Positions 52,540-61,099 are shown, counted from the stretch's first letter. The stretch is 64,000 bases of DNA from Bradyrhizobium sp. CB3481 (GCF_029714305.1 NZ_CP121647.1:3120501-3184500); one strand, 5' to 3'. Numbers and translations are program-made. Notes: generated by a model not told the origin, from the letters alone.

Positions 52540-52635
52540 TGCATGGTTCGAGACGCCGCTTCGCGGCTCCTCACCATGAGGATCTGAGACCTCGTCCTGA
52601 GGAGCGGCCATCAGGCCGCGTCTCGAAGGACGAAA
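52540..52635. repeat. Palindromic intergenic repeat (TTCGAGACGC family)
   Basis: ATGGTTCGAGACGCCGCTTC and GGCCGCGTCTCGAAGGACG outer arms with CTCCTCACCATGAGGA and CGTCCTGAGGAGC inside. It is the same family as part of 62010-62173. It lies between convergent genes and may help to end both transcripts. Confidence 0.65.
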
Positions 52636-52646
52636 ACCACGACCAG

Positions 52647-53471
52647 CTACTTCACGCGCTCGATCAATTCCATCGCGCCGGCCGGCGCGCGGATCTTGCC
52701 TTCGTGGATCACGTAGGCGAACACGTCGCGCGGCATCTTCTTCGGCTTGGCCTTGTCGACGCGCGGCAAATCGTCGGGCTCGCCGCCGCCGGCCCAGTCC
52801 TGAAAGCGCTTGGCCCAGGCGTCGAGCTGCTTTGGCGGATAGCAGGTCTTGATCTCGTCATTGCCCTTTTGCAGCCGCGCATAGACGAAGTCGCTGGCCA
52901 CATCGGCAATCGCCGGATACTTGCCGTGCTCGGCGAACACGACGGGCGTCTCGAACTGGCGCAGCAGCGCGATGAACTCCGGCACGCAAAAGCTGTCATG
53001 CCGCACCTCGACCACATGGCGCAGCGCGCGCCCTTCGAGCTTGCGCGGCAACAGTTCGAGGAATTTCCCGAAATCGGCTTCGTCGAATTTTTTGGTCGGC
53101 GCGAACTGCCAGAGCACCGGTCCGAGCCGGTCGCCGAGCTCCAGCACGCCGGAATCGTAGAAGCGTTTGACGGAATCGCCGGCCTCCGCCAGCACACGGC
53201 GATTGGTCGCGAAGCGTGGTCCCTTCAACGAGAACACGAAACCGTCGGGCACCTCACGCGCCCATTTGCGAAAGCTCTCCGGCTTCTGCGAGCCGTAATA
53301 GGTGCCGTTGATCTCGATCGAGGTCAGTTTCGACGCGGCGTAGGATAGCTCCTTCGCCTGTGCGAGCTTCTCCGGATAGAAGACGCCGCGCCACGGCTCA
53401 AACGTCCAGCCGCCGATGCCGATATAGATGTTGCCGCTGTTTTTCGCGGTCGATTTTGCTGGCTTGCTCAC
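52647..53471 (-). CDS. DUF72 domain-containing protein
   Basis: Protein of 274 residues with a TIM-barrel-like DUF72 pattern: IYIGIGGWTFEPWRGVFYPE, KLTSIEINGTYYGSQKPESF, FVFSLKGPRFATNRRVLAEA, VVEVRHDSFCVPEFIALLRQ and DFVYARLQKGNDE. The function of the family (YecE) is unknown; it has been compared with endonuclease IV-like barrels. GGGAAATGGG precedes the likely start. No functional link to the neighbours. Confidence 0.88.
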   Translation of the reverse strand: MSKPAKSTAKNSGNIYIGIGGWTFEPWRGVFYPEKLAQAKELSYAASKLTSIEINGTYYGSQKPESFRKWAREVPDGFVFSLKGPRFATNRRVLAEAGDSVKRFYDSGVLELGDRLGPVLWQFAPTKKFDEADFGKFLELLPRKLEGRALRHVVEVRHDSFCVPEFIALLRQFETPVVFAEHGKYPAIADVASDFVYARLQKGNDEIKTCYPPKQLDAWAKRFQDWAGGGEPDDLPRVDKAKPKKMPRDVFAYVIHEGKIRAPAGAMELIERVK

Positions 53472-53689
53472 GGGGATGGCTCATCGGGAAATGGGAGGAG
53501 GGGCTGAGCGATATTAGCTAAGCCGGTCCTGAATGGCCAGATTGTCGCAGCGGCGGCGAGCCTTTGGAAAATCCGGGATGAAGGCGAGGCGTGAATTCCG
53601 CCGAGCGGGACTGAACTGCAAGTCGCAAGGCCCGCCGCCACACAATCCGACTTCGAAGACACACCTTCGATCCTTTCGGTTCTCCGCGC

Positions 53690-54040
53690 GCCAAATTGGT
53701 TGTTCGCGAATCGCTCGCCGGTATCATCACGGCGCTGATTCCTGAGGTGATTTCGCTTTCCTTCGTCTCGGGCGTCGATCCCAAGGTGGCATTGGTCGCT
53801 TCTATCATGTTGTGTCTCGTGATGTTCGTGCTCGGCGGCAGGCCCGCCATGGTGACCGCCGCCGCCGGCTCGATCGGACCGATGGTGAAGCTGCTCGGCG
53901 TCGCTAACATCGCCGCCGGCTTCCATGGCGGCGGCGGCGGCCGCGCGATGATCACCCAGACCGTCGTCAACGTGAAGATGGGCAGGGCCGCACCTGCATT
54001 TCGACCGCGGTCGCCGCCATCCAGCGCAGCTCTACGTTTC
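53690..54040 (+). pseudogene. Decayed SulP-family anion transporter remnant
   Basis: The reading frame starting at about 53690 contains recognisable SulP pieces: RESLAGIITALIPEVISLSF, SGVDPKVALVASIMLCLVMF, GGRPAMVTAAAGSIGPMV. These run directly into VANIAAGFHGG and AMITQTVVNVKMG, which in intact SulP proteins lie about 200 residues further on. So a large central part is missing, some short stretches are too (ITALIPE lacks the usual LA), and after KMG the family continuation (GRT-IST-VAA) is in another frame. STAS and most membrane helices are absent. It cannot make a functional transporter. The rest of the 53.5-54.1 kb stretch has no other gene on the plus strand. Confidence 0.8.
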
Positions 54041-54104
54041 ACCAGCGACTCACCGGCCAGCTTGGCGCGCGAATTGCAGCGTTGCAGGACGAAAGGATCT
54101 ATCG

Positions 54105-54245
54105 ATGACCATCTTGCAGTGGATATCGACCATCACCAAGGCGATCATGCAGACCTGGGCCGGACGTTACCGGCCGGAACGGCATTACATGCGCGGCGCC
54201 GGACCTGCGTCGCAGCGCAGCCAGCGCCAGGGATCGCAGGCATGA
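54105..54245 (+). CDS. Small basic hypothetical protein (46 aa)
   Basis: ATG 54105 follows GAAAGGA by 8 bp. The product starts MTILQWISTITKAIMQTWAG, then becomes Arg/Gln-rich (RYRPERHYMRGAGPASQRSQ). The first half may form an amphipathic helix, the second is basic. It lies after the decayed SulP gene, and a hairpin starts 8 bp after its stop. No known family; the gene may well be real but support is limited. Confidence 0.4.
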   Translation: MTILQWISTITKAIMQTWAGRYRPERHYMRGAGPASQRSQRQGSQA

Positions 54246-54252
54246 TTGCTCG

Positions 54253-54281
54253 AAAAAGAGGCTCCGGAAAACCGGAGCCTC
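54253..54281 (-). terminator. Rho-independent terminator of the phasin gene
   Basis: GAGGCTCCGG and CCGGAGCCTC pair across an AAAA (TTTT) loop, followed on the minus strand by TTTTTCG. It lies about 30 bp after the phasin stop. Confidence 0.85.
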
Positions 54282-54309
54282 ATGGCTGTTGTCCGAACCG
54301 GTCGGTATC

Positions 54310-54933
54310 TCAGCGTTTGCCCTGTGACGGCGGTGCTTTGCCCGCCAGCCCCTTGAAGGGATCCAGGGTTTGCTTCGCGAGCCGAGTGTGGAGGTCGCAG
54401 ATCTTCTGTGACTCCGCGACCGAGGTCTCATAGGCCCGTTTCACGAATTCGCTTTGCACGGTCATCGCCTTGTCAAGCGAGCGCGCGCCGCTGAGTTGCT
54501 CGACGAACGAGCCGAACTCTTCGATCGATTTTCGCGTGTAGTCGCGATAGGCATTCGCAATCGTCTGCAGGCTCACCGGTGCCGGCTCGGCTGACGGGGC
54601 CGGCGTGGGCTCGGTCGACGCAGGCTCGGCCGGCGAAGGAGCTGCCTCCGGCGCGGTCGCGGGCGCAACATCCTCGACCGGTGCAACAGCCTCGACCGGC
54701 GCGACAGTCTCGACCGGCTCGGCAACAGGTGGGGCTTGATCCACCGGCGGGCTTTCGACGATGGCTTGCTCCGGCTCCGATTGCAGGCTCAGGTCCGGGC
54801 TTTGCGGCTCGACAGGTTCCGAGGTCTGCAACTCGACCGGTGCCGAGGTCTGCCGGGCGTCCGCCTTCTTCTTGCGTTCGCCTTTCCCCTTGCGCCGTTT
54901 GCCGGCCGATTTGGTGTCATCTGTCGTCGACAT
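54310..54933 (-). CDS. Phasin family protein with Pro/Ala/Glu-rich N-terminal region
   Basis: Protein of 207 residues. The basic N-terminus (about 1-30, Lys/Arg-rich) is followed by a long acidic Pro/Ala/Glu/Val-rich linker (about 31-118), and a C-terminal helical phasin_2-like domain: TIANAYRDYTRKSIEEFGSF, SGARSLDKAMTVQSEFVKRA, SVAESQKICDLHTRLAKQTL. Phasins coat polyhydroxyalkanoate granules in the cytoplasm and influence granule number and size. A strong terminator follows. Basic N-termini in such proteins may also bind DNA. Confidence 0.88.
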   Translation of the reverse strand: MSTTDDTKSAGKRRKGKGERKKKADARQTSAPVELQTSEPVEPQSPDLSLQSEPEQAIVESPPVDQAPPVAEPVETVAPVEAVAPVEDVAPATAPEAAPSPAEPASTEPTPAPSAEPAPVSLQTIANAYRDYTRKSIEEFGSFVEQLSGARSLDKAMTVQSEFVKRAYETSVAESQKICDLHTRLAKQTLDPFKGLAGKAPPSQGKR

Positions 54934-55146
54934 TGCTTTCCCCTATTCCCTGTCAAATCAAAGGTCGAGACTCCGCCTTGTTTACGCTGGAATCGCGGTT
55001 CTTGCTTGTCACTTGCGCGGCAGTCGCGTGGTGAGATTTTGAACGTCGGCATTTTCGGCCGATTTTGGCGGCGGTTGGCGTCGGGCCTATTCCTCGCCGC
55101 GCTTTTTCCGTGATAACAGTTCCCGGTCAGGTGGGGATAATAGACT

Positions 55147-55341
55147 ATGAATTCGCAATCAGTCGCTGGTCTTTTGGGAGCCATCGTCGCGTCGATTGTG
55201 ATGGTGGTGGCAATCGCGTACGGGCCGATCGGCCAGTATGGAAAGCCCGCCAAGCCGGCCAACGTCCAGCAGACCGCGCCCGCGCCGGTTCCCGCGGCGC
55301 CAGCCCCGCGCGGGCCGGTGATTCGCGAGGTACCAAATTAG
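55147..55341 (+). CDS. Small membrane-anchored protein (64 aa)
   Basis: ATG 55147 follows GGGGA at 8 bp. One N-terminal hydrophobic helix (GLLGAIVASIVMVVAIAY) is followed by a Pro/Ala-rich tail (APAPVPAAPAPRGPVIREVP) that would face the periplasm. No known family; similar single-helix proteins with Pro/Ala tails are frequent in rhizobia. Confidence 0.6.
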   Translation: MNSQSVAGLLGAIVASIVMVVAIAYGPIGQYGKPAKPANVQQTAPAPVPAAPAPRGPVIREVPN

Positions 55342-55658
55342 GTGATGTCCTTGCGGAATGCTTGGGGCGTTCCTATCTAGCCTCTAACGGCGACGTTGAC
55401 GCGTAAAAGCTCCGGCGCTGGGACGACCATGAATAGCTTGGCTGCGCCGGATGTACGCGCGCCTCCTGTTCGTGGTCGTTGGCATTTTCAGAGCATTTTC
55501 AAGCAGCGCAGGTCTCCGGATCCGACCCCGGCAAGGCGGCTGATTCGCCGGCGCCGTACCGGGCCGGATCGTTTTCGCCTCGTTTTTCACCGTCTGGTCA
55601 CCTCGTTCTCCAAGCTCGCCTTGGCATGTCAACCGGCTGCGGATATACGCTGCCGGTC
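55342..55658. other. Intergenic stretch before the glycosyltransferase gene
   Basis: 317 bp between the small membrane protein and the glycosyltransferase start. The glycosyltransferase frame is open back to 55479, but I see no ribosome site for an earlier start and the extension is not family-like. No repeat or strong hairpin was seen; a promoter is expected here. Confidence 0.4.
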
Positions 55659-56789
55659 ATGAATCAAGCCATCAAACCGGGCTCCGAAACCCCGTCGCAG
55701 GCCGGTTTGCCTGAGCTCTCGGTCGTTGTCCCGACCTTCAACGAGCGCGACAACGTCACCGTGCTGTACCGGCGGCTGGAGGCCACGTTGGCCGGCACTG
55801 CCTGGGAAGTGGTCTTTGTCGACGACAATTCGCCCGACGGAACCTGGGACGTGGTGCGCGGGCTGGCGCGGAAGGATTCCCGCGTCCGCTGCATCCGCAG
55901 GATCGGACGGCGCGGACTGTCGGGGGCGTGCATCGAAGGCATTTTGGCCTCCAGCGCGCCCTACGCGGCGGTGATCGACGCCGACCTCCAGCATGACGAG
56001 ACCCAGCTGCCGAAAATGGTCGCACTGCTCCGCAGTGGCGAGGCCGAGCTCGTGGTCGGCAGCCGCTACATCGAGGGCGGCAGCGCCGATAGTTTCAACA
56101 AGCAGCGGGCCGGCGCCAGTCAGCTTGCGACCGAGGTCGCCAAGCGGGCGCTGAAGGTCGAGATCGCCGATCCCATGAGCGGCTTCTTCATGATCCGCCG
56201 CGACCGTTTCGAGCAACTGGCGCCGCAACTCTCGACGCAGGGCTTCAAGATCCTGCTCGACGTCATCGCGACCGCGCAAGGCAAGCTCAAGACCGTCGAA
56301 ATTCCCTACGCCTTCGGCTCGCGCCAGCACGGCGAGAGCAAGCTCGATTCCATGGTGGCGCTGGACTTCCTCGGCCTGGTGCTCGCCAAGCTGACGCACG
56401 ACGTGGTTTCGCTGCGCTTCCTCTTGTTCGCGATGGTCGGCGGCACCGGCCTTGTGGTGCATCTAGTGGCGCTGTTCATCGCGCATGAAATCTTCCGGGA
56501 GCCGTTTGCCGAGGCGCAGGCCGCCGGCGCGCTGGTCGCCATGACCAGCAATTTCATCCTGAACAACTTCCTGACCTATCGCGACCAGCGGCTGAAGGGG
56601 TTTGCGATCCTGCGCGGTCTGTTGCTGTTCTATCTGGTTTGCGGCGTCGGACTGCTCGCCAATGTCGGCGTCGCCTTCGCGGTCTTCGACCAGGAGCCGA
56701 TCTGGTGGCTCGCGGGCCTTGCCGGCGCGCTGATGGGCGTGGTCTGGAATTACGCGATGTCGGGCCTGTTCGTCTGGCGCAAGCGATGA
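55659..56789 (+). CDS. Dolichyl-phosphate mannosyltransferase-like glycosyltransferase (GT2) with GtrA domain
   Basis: Protein of 376 residues from ATG 55659. The catalytic GT2 domain (about 20-245) has LSVVVPTFNERDNV, VFVDDNSPDGTWDVV, VIDADLQHDETQLP and VVGSRYIEGG, as in Dpm1/polyprenyl-phosphate sugar transferases. A C-terminal GtrA-like domain of four helices (about 255-375) contains LLFAMVGGTGLVVHLVALFI and NFILNNFLTYRD. It would charge undecaprenyl phosphate with a sugar, to be used by the GT39-type enzyme encoded next on the same strand. The gap to that gene is 262 bp and holds a repeat. Confidence 0.92.
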   Translation: MNQAIKPGSETPSQAGLPELSVVVPTFNERDNVTVLYRRLEATLAGTAWEVVFVDDNSPDGTWDVVRGLARKDSRVRCIRRIGRRGLSGACIEGILASSAPYAAVIDADLQHDETQLPKMVALLRSGEAELVVGSRYIEGGSADSFNKQRAGASQLATEVAKRALKVEIADPMSGFFMIRRDRFEQLAPQLSTQGFKILLDVIATAQGKLKTVEIPYAFGSRQHGESKLDSMVALDFLGLVLAKLTHDVVSLRFLLFAMVGGTGLVVHLVALFIAHEIFREPFAEAQAAGALVAMTSNFILNNFLTYRDQRLKGFAILRGLLLFYLVCGVGLLANVGVAFAVFDQEPIWWLAGLAGALMGVVWNYAMSGLFVWRKR

Positions 56790-56889
56790 TCGATGGCGCT
56801 TTCGAGCGAAAGCCCTCGGACGTGATCTGAGGGTCAGTACCGGTTCGCGCGAAGGATGATGAGATGACGCGTGCCCCTCACACTCCACT

Positions 56890-56990
56890 GTCGTCGCCCG
56901 GCCTGACCGGGCGATCCAGTACGCCGCGGCCTTTCGATCTGATCGCAGGCTTCCCGGCGTACTGGATCCCCGCTTTCGCGGGGATGACGG
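56890..56990. repeat. Palindromic intergenic repeat (GTCGCCCGG/ATCCAGTACGCCG family)
   Basis: TCGTCGCCCGGCCTGACCGG and CCCGCTTTCGCGGGGATGACGG-like ends flank GATCCAGTACGCCG and CGGCGTACTGGATC inner arms; a dispersed palindrome lying between the two glycosyltransferase genes. Confidence 0.65.
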
Positions 56991-57051
56991 GTAGTGGGTG
57001 GGACAGACTGGAGCCCAATCCTGATGCAATCAGGACCGCCAGGGCTTCAAA

Positions 57052-58554
57052 ATGACCTCGAACGAGGCGCGGGTAGCCCTTAATACGAGTCTGGCGATTC
57101 TGGCGCTGGTGGCGCTACGCCTGATCGCCGCCTGGTTTACCCCGATCAGCTTCGACGAGGCCTATTACTGGATGTGGTCGAAGCATCTGGCCGGCGGCTA
57201 CTACGATCATCCGCCGATGGTCGCCGTCGTGATCCGGCTCGGCACCATGATTGCCGGCGATACCGAGTTCGGGGTGCGGCTGGTGTCGATCCTGCTCGCG
57301 CTGCCGATGAGCTGGGCGATCTATCAGGCGGCCGCCATCCTGTTCGGCAGCCGCCGTGTCGCCGCCTCGTCTGCAATGCTGCTCAACATCACGCTGATGG
57401 CCGCGGTCGGCACCATGATCGTGACGCCGGATGCACCGCTCCTGGTGGCTTCCAGCCTGCTGTTGTTCGCGCTCGCCAAGGTGCTGCAGACCGGTCAAGG
57501 CGCGTGGTGGCTTGCGGTCGGCGCCGCCGCCGGCTGTGCGCTGCTGTCAAAATACACCGCGCTGTTCTTCGGGCCCGCCATCCTGATCTGGCTGGTCGCG
57601 GTCCCCAAGCTGCGGCATTGGCTGATCTCGCCTTGGCTTTATCTCGGCGGGCTTGTCGCGCTGCTGCTGTTCGCGCCGGTCATTCTCTGGAACGCCGACC
57701 ATCATTGGGTTTCCTTCATCAAGCAGATGGGGCGGGCGCGGATCGAGGATTTCCGCCCGGTCTACATTGCCGAACTGGTTCCGACGCAGATCGCGTTTGC
57801 GACGCCGCTGGTCTGGATGCTGGGCACGATGGGGCTTTATGCGCTGCTCCGCCGCCGCGCCGGTGCGCTGCCGGCGCGGGCGCTCGTGAATACGATGTTC
57901 TGGATCATCGTCGCCTATTTCGTCTGGCATTCGCTGCATGCCCGCGTCGAGGCCAACTGGTTCGCGCCGGTCTACCCGGCGTTTGCGATCGCCGCGGCGG
58001 TTGCGGCGCATCTCGTGCAATGGCCGCCACGCTGGCAGAGCCTGGCCGATTTCTGCCGGCGCTGGGCGGCACCTAGCGGCATCGTGTTGTTCGTGGCTTT
58101 GGTCGTGCAGGCCGACACTGGGCTGCTGTCGGGCTATCGCCGCGACGCCACCGTGCGTAGCATCGGCATCGGCTGGCGCGAAACGGCGGCCGAGATCGAG
58201 GCGGCGAGGGCGCGAACGGGTGCGACCTGCGTGCTGGCCTCGGATTACGGCACCACCGGCTGGCTCGCCTTCCATCTGCCAAAGGGCACCTGCGTGGCGC
58301 AGCAGAGCCAGCGCATCCGCTGGGTCAACATGCCCGAGCCGGATGCGGCGCAGCTTGCCGGCCCTCTGCTCTATGCGCGCGAGGTTTTCCCGGGCGAGGA
58401 CGAGATGAGCGGCTCGTTCGCAAGCGTCGAGAAGGTCGGCGACGTCGAGCGCAGGCGCGGCCCGCTCGTTATCGAGACCTATGCGCTGTATCTACTGCGC
58501 GGGCCGAAGGGCGACGTGCTCGACCATACGCCACCGCCGGAAATGATGAAGTAG
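57052..58554 (+). CDS. GT39-family membrane glycosyltransferase (ArnT/PMT-like)
   Basis: Integral-membrane protein of 500 residues with about ten helices. The first periplasmic loop contains FDEAYYWMWSKHLAGGYYDH, PPM, the acidic motif of ArnT/PMT enzymes that use lipid-linked sugars. Later KYTALFFGPAILIWLV and ARVEANWFAPVYPAF match the family. The C-terminal periplasmic part (about 380-500) is variable. It probably transfers a sugar from the polyprenyl phosphate product of the preceding gene to a surface glycan, lipid A or protein. Confidence 0.9.
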   Translation: MTSNEARVALNTSLAILALVALRLIAAWFTPISFDEAYYWMWSKHLAGGYYDHPPMVAVVIRLGTMIAGDTEFGVRLVSILLALPMSWAIYQAAAILFGSRRVAASSAMLLNITLMAAVGTMIVTPDAPLLVASSLLLFALAKVLQTGQGAWWLAVGAAAGCALLSKYTALFFGPAILIWLVAVPKLRHWLISPWLYLGGLVALLLFAPVILWNADHHWVSFIKQMGRARIEDFRPVYIAELVPTQIAFATPLVWMLGTMGLYALLRRRAGALPARALVNTMFWIIVAYFVWHSLHARVEANWFAPVYPAFAIAAAVAAHLVQWPPRWQSLADFCRRWAAPSGIVLFVALVVQADTGLLSGYRRDATVRSIGIGWRETAAEIEAARARTGATCVLASDYGTTGWLAFHLPKGTCVAQQSQRIRWVNMPEPDAAQLAGPLLYAREVFPGEDEMSGSFASVEKVGDVERRRGPLVIETYALYLLRGPKGDVLDHTPPPEMMK

Positions 58555-58567
58555 GCGGCGGGGCCGT

Positions 58568-60463
58568 TCACTCGGCGGCGTCGGATCGCGTGTGCTGGTT
58601 GACCGCCGGGTGCTCGTTCCGCCACAGCCAGACCGCAAGCGAGCCCGACCTGCCGCGAATCTGCGCCTCGACGGGGCCGGTCAGGCTTCCGGTCTTCAAC
58701 CGGGCGCCGGTGCGTTCCGCCGCGCCGCGCAGCGTATCGCTCAGCGCCAGCCGGACGTCATGGCGCGCCGCCACTTCCATCAGCCGGCTCGCCACGTTCA
58801 CGGTGTCGCCGGTTGCGGTGATGTGCTGGTGGTTGCGGCCGCCGAGCCGGGAGGCGACGATCGGTCCGAAATGCGCGCCGATCTTGAAGCCGATACGTAG
58901 AGCGATTTGCGGCGGCAACGCCGCAATCCAGCGTTCGGTCTTGACGCAGAGCGCGATTGAACATTGCGCCGCGCGCGCCGCGTCGTCCGCCGCGGCTTCC
59001 GGCAGGCCGAACAGGATCATGGCGCCGTCGCCGAGGAAGCTCGTGATCACGCCGCCGCAGCGTGTCACTTCCTTGTCGACCAGGGCGTGAAACTCCTGCA
59101 GAAGGCCGCGCGTGGCGTCGGGATCGAGCGTTTCGCTGAGCGAGGTAAAGCCGGACAGATCGACAAACACGACGGCGGCGTCCTGCCTGACCGGCGCCAG
59201 CAGGAAGTCGGGATCGCGCGTCAGCCACTGCTGCAGGCCCGGCGTATGGAATTGTTCGAGCAGCTTGTTTTGCGCGGCGAGATGCTGGGCGCTGTGCCGG
59301 CCCGACCAGAGCTGGATGCCGCCGAACAGCATCAGTGGCGGCGCTGAAGCGGCGATGGTCACCGCGGCGTTGAGCCATTGACCGTGCGCAAAGGCGATCG
59401 CATTGGCGGCCGCCCATGCCAGCAGCACCGCGCTCACCGCAACCAGACCGACGGCGTTTCGCCGCCAGGCCAATAGCCCGACCAGCAGCATGGGCAGCAG
59501 GATCGTCGTCGCGGCGTCGATAATGCGAACCCGCCGATCACGCACGATACCGTCGCCTGCCAGCAGATGCGTGATCGCGGTTGCGATGATTTCCACGCCC
59601 GGCATCAGCGAGTCGAACGGCGTCGGAAAGAAGTCGCCGGCGCCGGTCGCGGTGGCGCCGAGGACGACGATCTTGCCTTGAATGGCTTCCTTGTCGACGT
59701 GGCCCTCGATCAGGTTAGCGGCACTGATGGTGCGAATGGTGTGGCGCGGACCGTAATAGGAAATCGGCAGCGCATAGTCTGCAGCCGTCAGGATCGGCCG
59801 GTCGCCGAACCTGAGGCGGTCGGGTTCAATCGTCAGCTTGTCGCCGATTGCGATCGAGGCGACGCGGAGCGGAAACGACAATTCGATATTGTCCCGCGTC
59901 CGGAACAGCATCGGCACCGACAGCGGCGTGCCGGTCTGGCCCGTCGCCACATTGGCAACGCCGACTTCCGCGCGCTCAACAAATGCTGGCAGCGGCAGCA
60001 GGAAGCGGCTGGCCTTCGGCAGGCCGGCCAGCGGCCCCTCGCTCTCTTCCGACGGTTGGACGGTGTTCGGGAATACGGCCGCTGCCGCGAGCACGGTCGG
60101 GCGCGCTGCGAACGCTTTCGCGAGGGCCGCATCGCCCTCGGCAGGGCCCTTGTCGATCAGCAGCAGATCGACGGCAATGACTTTCGGCTCCAGCCGTGCG
60201 ATCGCCTCGACGATCTCGGCTATCTCTGCGCGCGGCAGCGGATAGGCACCGGCGAGCTTGACGATGGTGTCGTCGATCGCAACGATGGTGACGAGGTCCG
60301 GCGGCGCCTTTATGCCGCGCGTCAGCGTTCGCGCGTCGGTCAGTGCCGACTCGAGCCGGTCGAGAAAGCGCAAATAGCCGTTCGAATGGCCGAGCCATAT
60401 CGCGCCTGCCCACAATCCCGTGCAGAGCAACGCAACCAGAATATGAAGACGTCGATGGCTCAT
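58568..60463 (-). CDS. CHASE2-domain class III nucleotidyl cyclase
   Basis: Protein of 631 residues. One N-terminal helix (LHILVALLCTGLWAGAIWLG), a large periplasmic CHASE2 domain (about 40-300; VTIVAIDDTIVKL, GKIVVLGATATGAGDFFPT), three helices (about 310-385), and a cytosolic cyclase domain (about 430-610). Metal Asp lie in VVFVDLSGFT and SFLGDGAMILFG; TGDTVNVASRL has the transition-state residues. The adenine-specifying Lys that precedes FLGDG is replaced by Ser (GVITSFLGDG), so substrate choice may be altered. It follows the FecR gene by 42 bp on the same strand; FecR-CHASE2 cyclase pairs are common. Confidence 0.9.
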   Translation of the reverse strand: MSHRRLHILVALLCTGLWAGAIWLGHSNGYLRFLDRLESALTDARTLTRGIKAPPDLVTIVAIDDTIVKLAGAYPLPRAEIAEIVEAIARLEPKVIAVDLLLIDKGPAEGDAALAKAFAARPTVLAAAAVFPNTVQPSEESEGPLAGLPKASRFLLPLPAFVERAEVGVANVATGQTGTPLSVPMLFRTRDNIELSFPLRVASIAIGDKLTIEPDRLRFGDRPILTAADYALPISYYGPRHTIRTISAANLIEGHVDKEAIQGKIVVLGATATGAGDFFPTPFDSLMPGVEIIATAITHLLAGDGIVRDRRVRIIDAATTILLPMLLVGLLAWRRNAVGLVAVSAVLLAWAAANAIAFAHGQWLNAAVTIAASAPPLMLFGGIQLWSGRHSAQHLAAQNKLLEQFHTPGLQQWLTRDPDFLLAPVRQDAAVVFVDLSGFTSLSETLDPDATRGLLQEFHALVDKEVTRCGGVITSFLGDGAMILFGLPEAAADDAARAAQCSIALCVKTERWIAALPPQIALRIGFKIGAHFGPIVASRLGGRNHQHITATGDTVNVASRLMEVAARHDVRLALSDTLRGAAERTGARLKTGSLTGPVEAQIRGRSGSLAVWLWRNEHPAVNQHTRSDAAE

Positions 60464-60505
60464 TCGTGCGTTTCTTCCGTCCTGGTCTTCTATTGCCCCA
60501 GCCTT

Positions 60506-61033
60506 TTATTGTCCGAGCCTTGCCATCAGTGCCGCAACGCGCGCCGCGCCCCAGCGTTTGACGACCAGATCGCCCGATGTCTCGACGTCGACGCCCTCGC
60601 CGGGGCCGAGCAAGACGCTGCCGCGGCCGGCTGAGCGCGCGACGCTGACGCGGCCGTCGACGACAAAGACGGACGTTTTTCCGCTCTCGGCATCGACGGC
60701 CCATTTGGTGCCGCGCACCGCGGCAATCGCCTGCGGCGTCACCACGTTGAACCGCGTGCGGCCCGGCTTCTTCGGCACTTCGACCAGCAAGGCCTTGTTG
60801 CTGAGCTCGACGGAATCGACATGGCCATCGCGGTTGCGATCCCTGAGCTCGAACTTAGCACCGCTCTCGGCCACGATTGTGATAGCTGCTTCACACTGCA
60901 AGGTTTGGGTTCCCTGGGCGGTCGGCGTGGACGTGCAGCCTGATATTGCCGGCTGCGCCGCCGCAGCCCCGGCGAGCAGCAGCAGGGTGCCCGCGAAGGC
61001 AATGGATCCGGCGCGTGCCAGCGTTATTGTCAT
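60506..61033 (-). CDS. Secreted FecR-domain protein
   Basis: Protein of 175 residues with a signal peptide (AGSIAFAGTLLLLAGAAAAQ). The mature protein has a FecR-type beta domain: AITIVAESGAKFELRDRNRD, then NKALLVEVPKKPGRTRFNVV, TPQAIAAVRGTKWAVDAESG and KTSVFVVDGRVSV. FecR domains outside iron systems often partner with periplasmic CHASE2 domains. The gene precedes the CHASE2 cyclase in a probable operon. A 28-bp perfect palindrome lies 38 bp upstream of the start. Confidence 0.88.
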   Translation of the reverse strand: MTITLARAGSIAFAGTLLLLAGAAAAQPAISGCTSTPTAQGTQTLQCEAAITIVAESGAKFELRDRNRDGHVDSVELSNKALLVEVPKKPGRTRFNVVTPQAIAAVRGTKWAVDAESGKTSVFVVDGRVSVARSAGRGSVLLGPGEGVDVETSGDLVVKRWGAARVAALMARLGQ

Positions 61034-61071
61034 GGCAGCTTCCCCTGGGTACGGACGAATACAGCGAAGAA

Positions 61072-61099
61072 GGGCCTGATACGGTACCGTATCAGGCCC
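61072..61099. promoter_or_regulatory. Perfect 28-bp palindrome upstream of the FecR-CHASE2 cyclase operon
   Basis: GGGCCTGATACGGT (61072-61085) is followed without spacer by its exact complement up to 61099. No T-run follows on either strand. It lies 38 bp before the FecR start on the minus strand, a position suited to an operator. It is perfect over 14 pairs, which is unlikely by chance. Confidence 0.65.

Noticed and set aside
53468..54042. Minus-strand frames over the SulP remnant
   Set aside because: Their products are low complexity and match nothing, while the plus strand shows recognisable SulP segments.
61072..61099. Rho-independent terminator reading of the 28-bp palindrome
   Set aside because: No T-run follows on either strand and no gene ends just before it.
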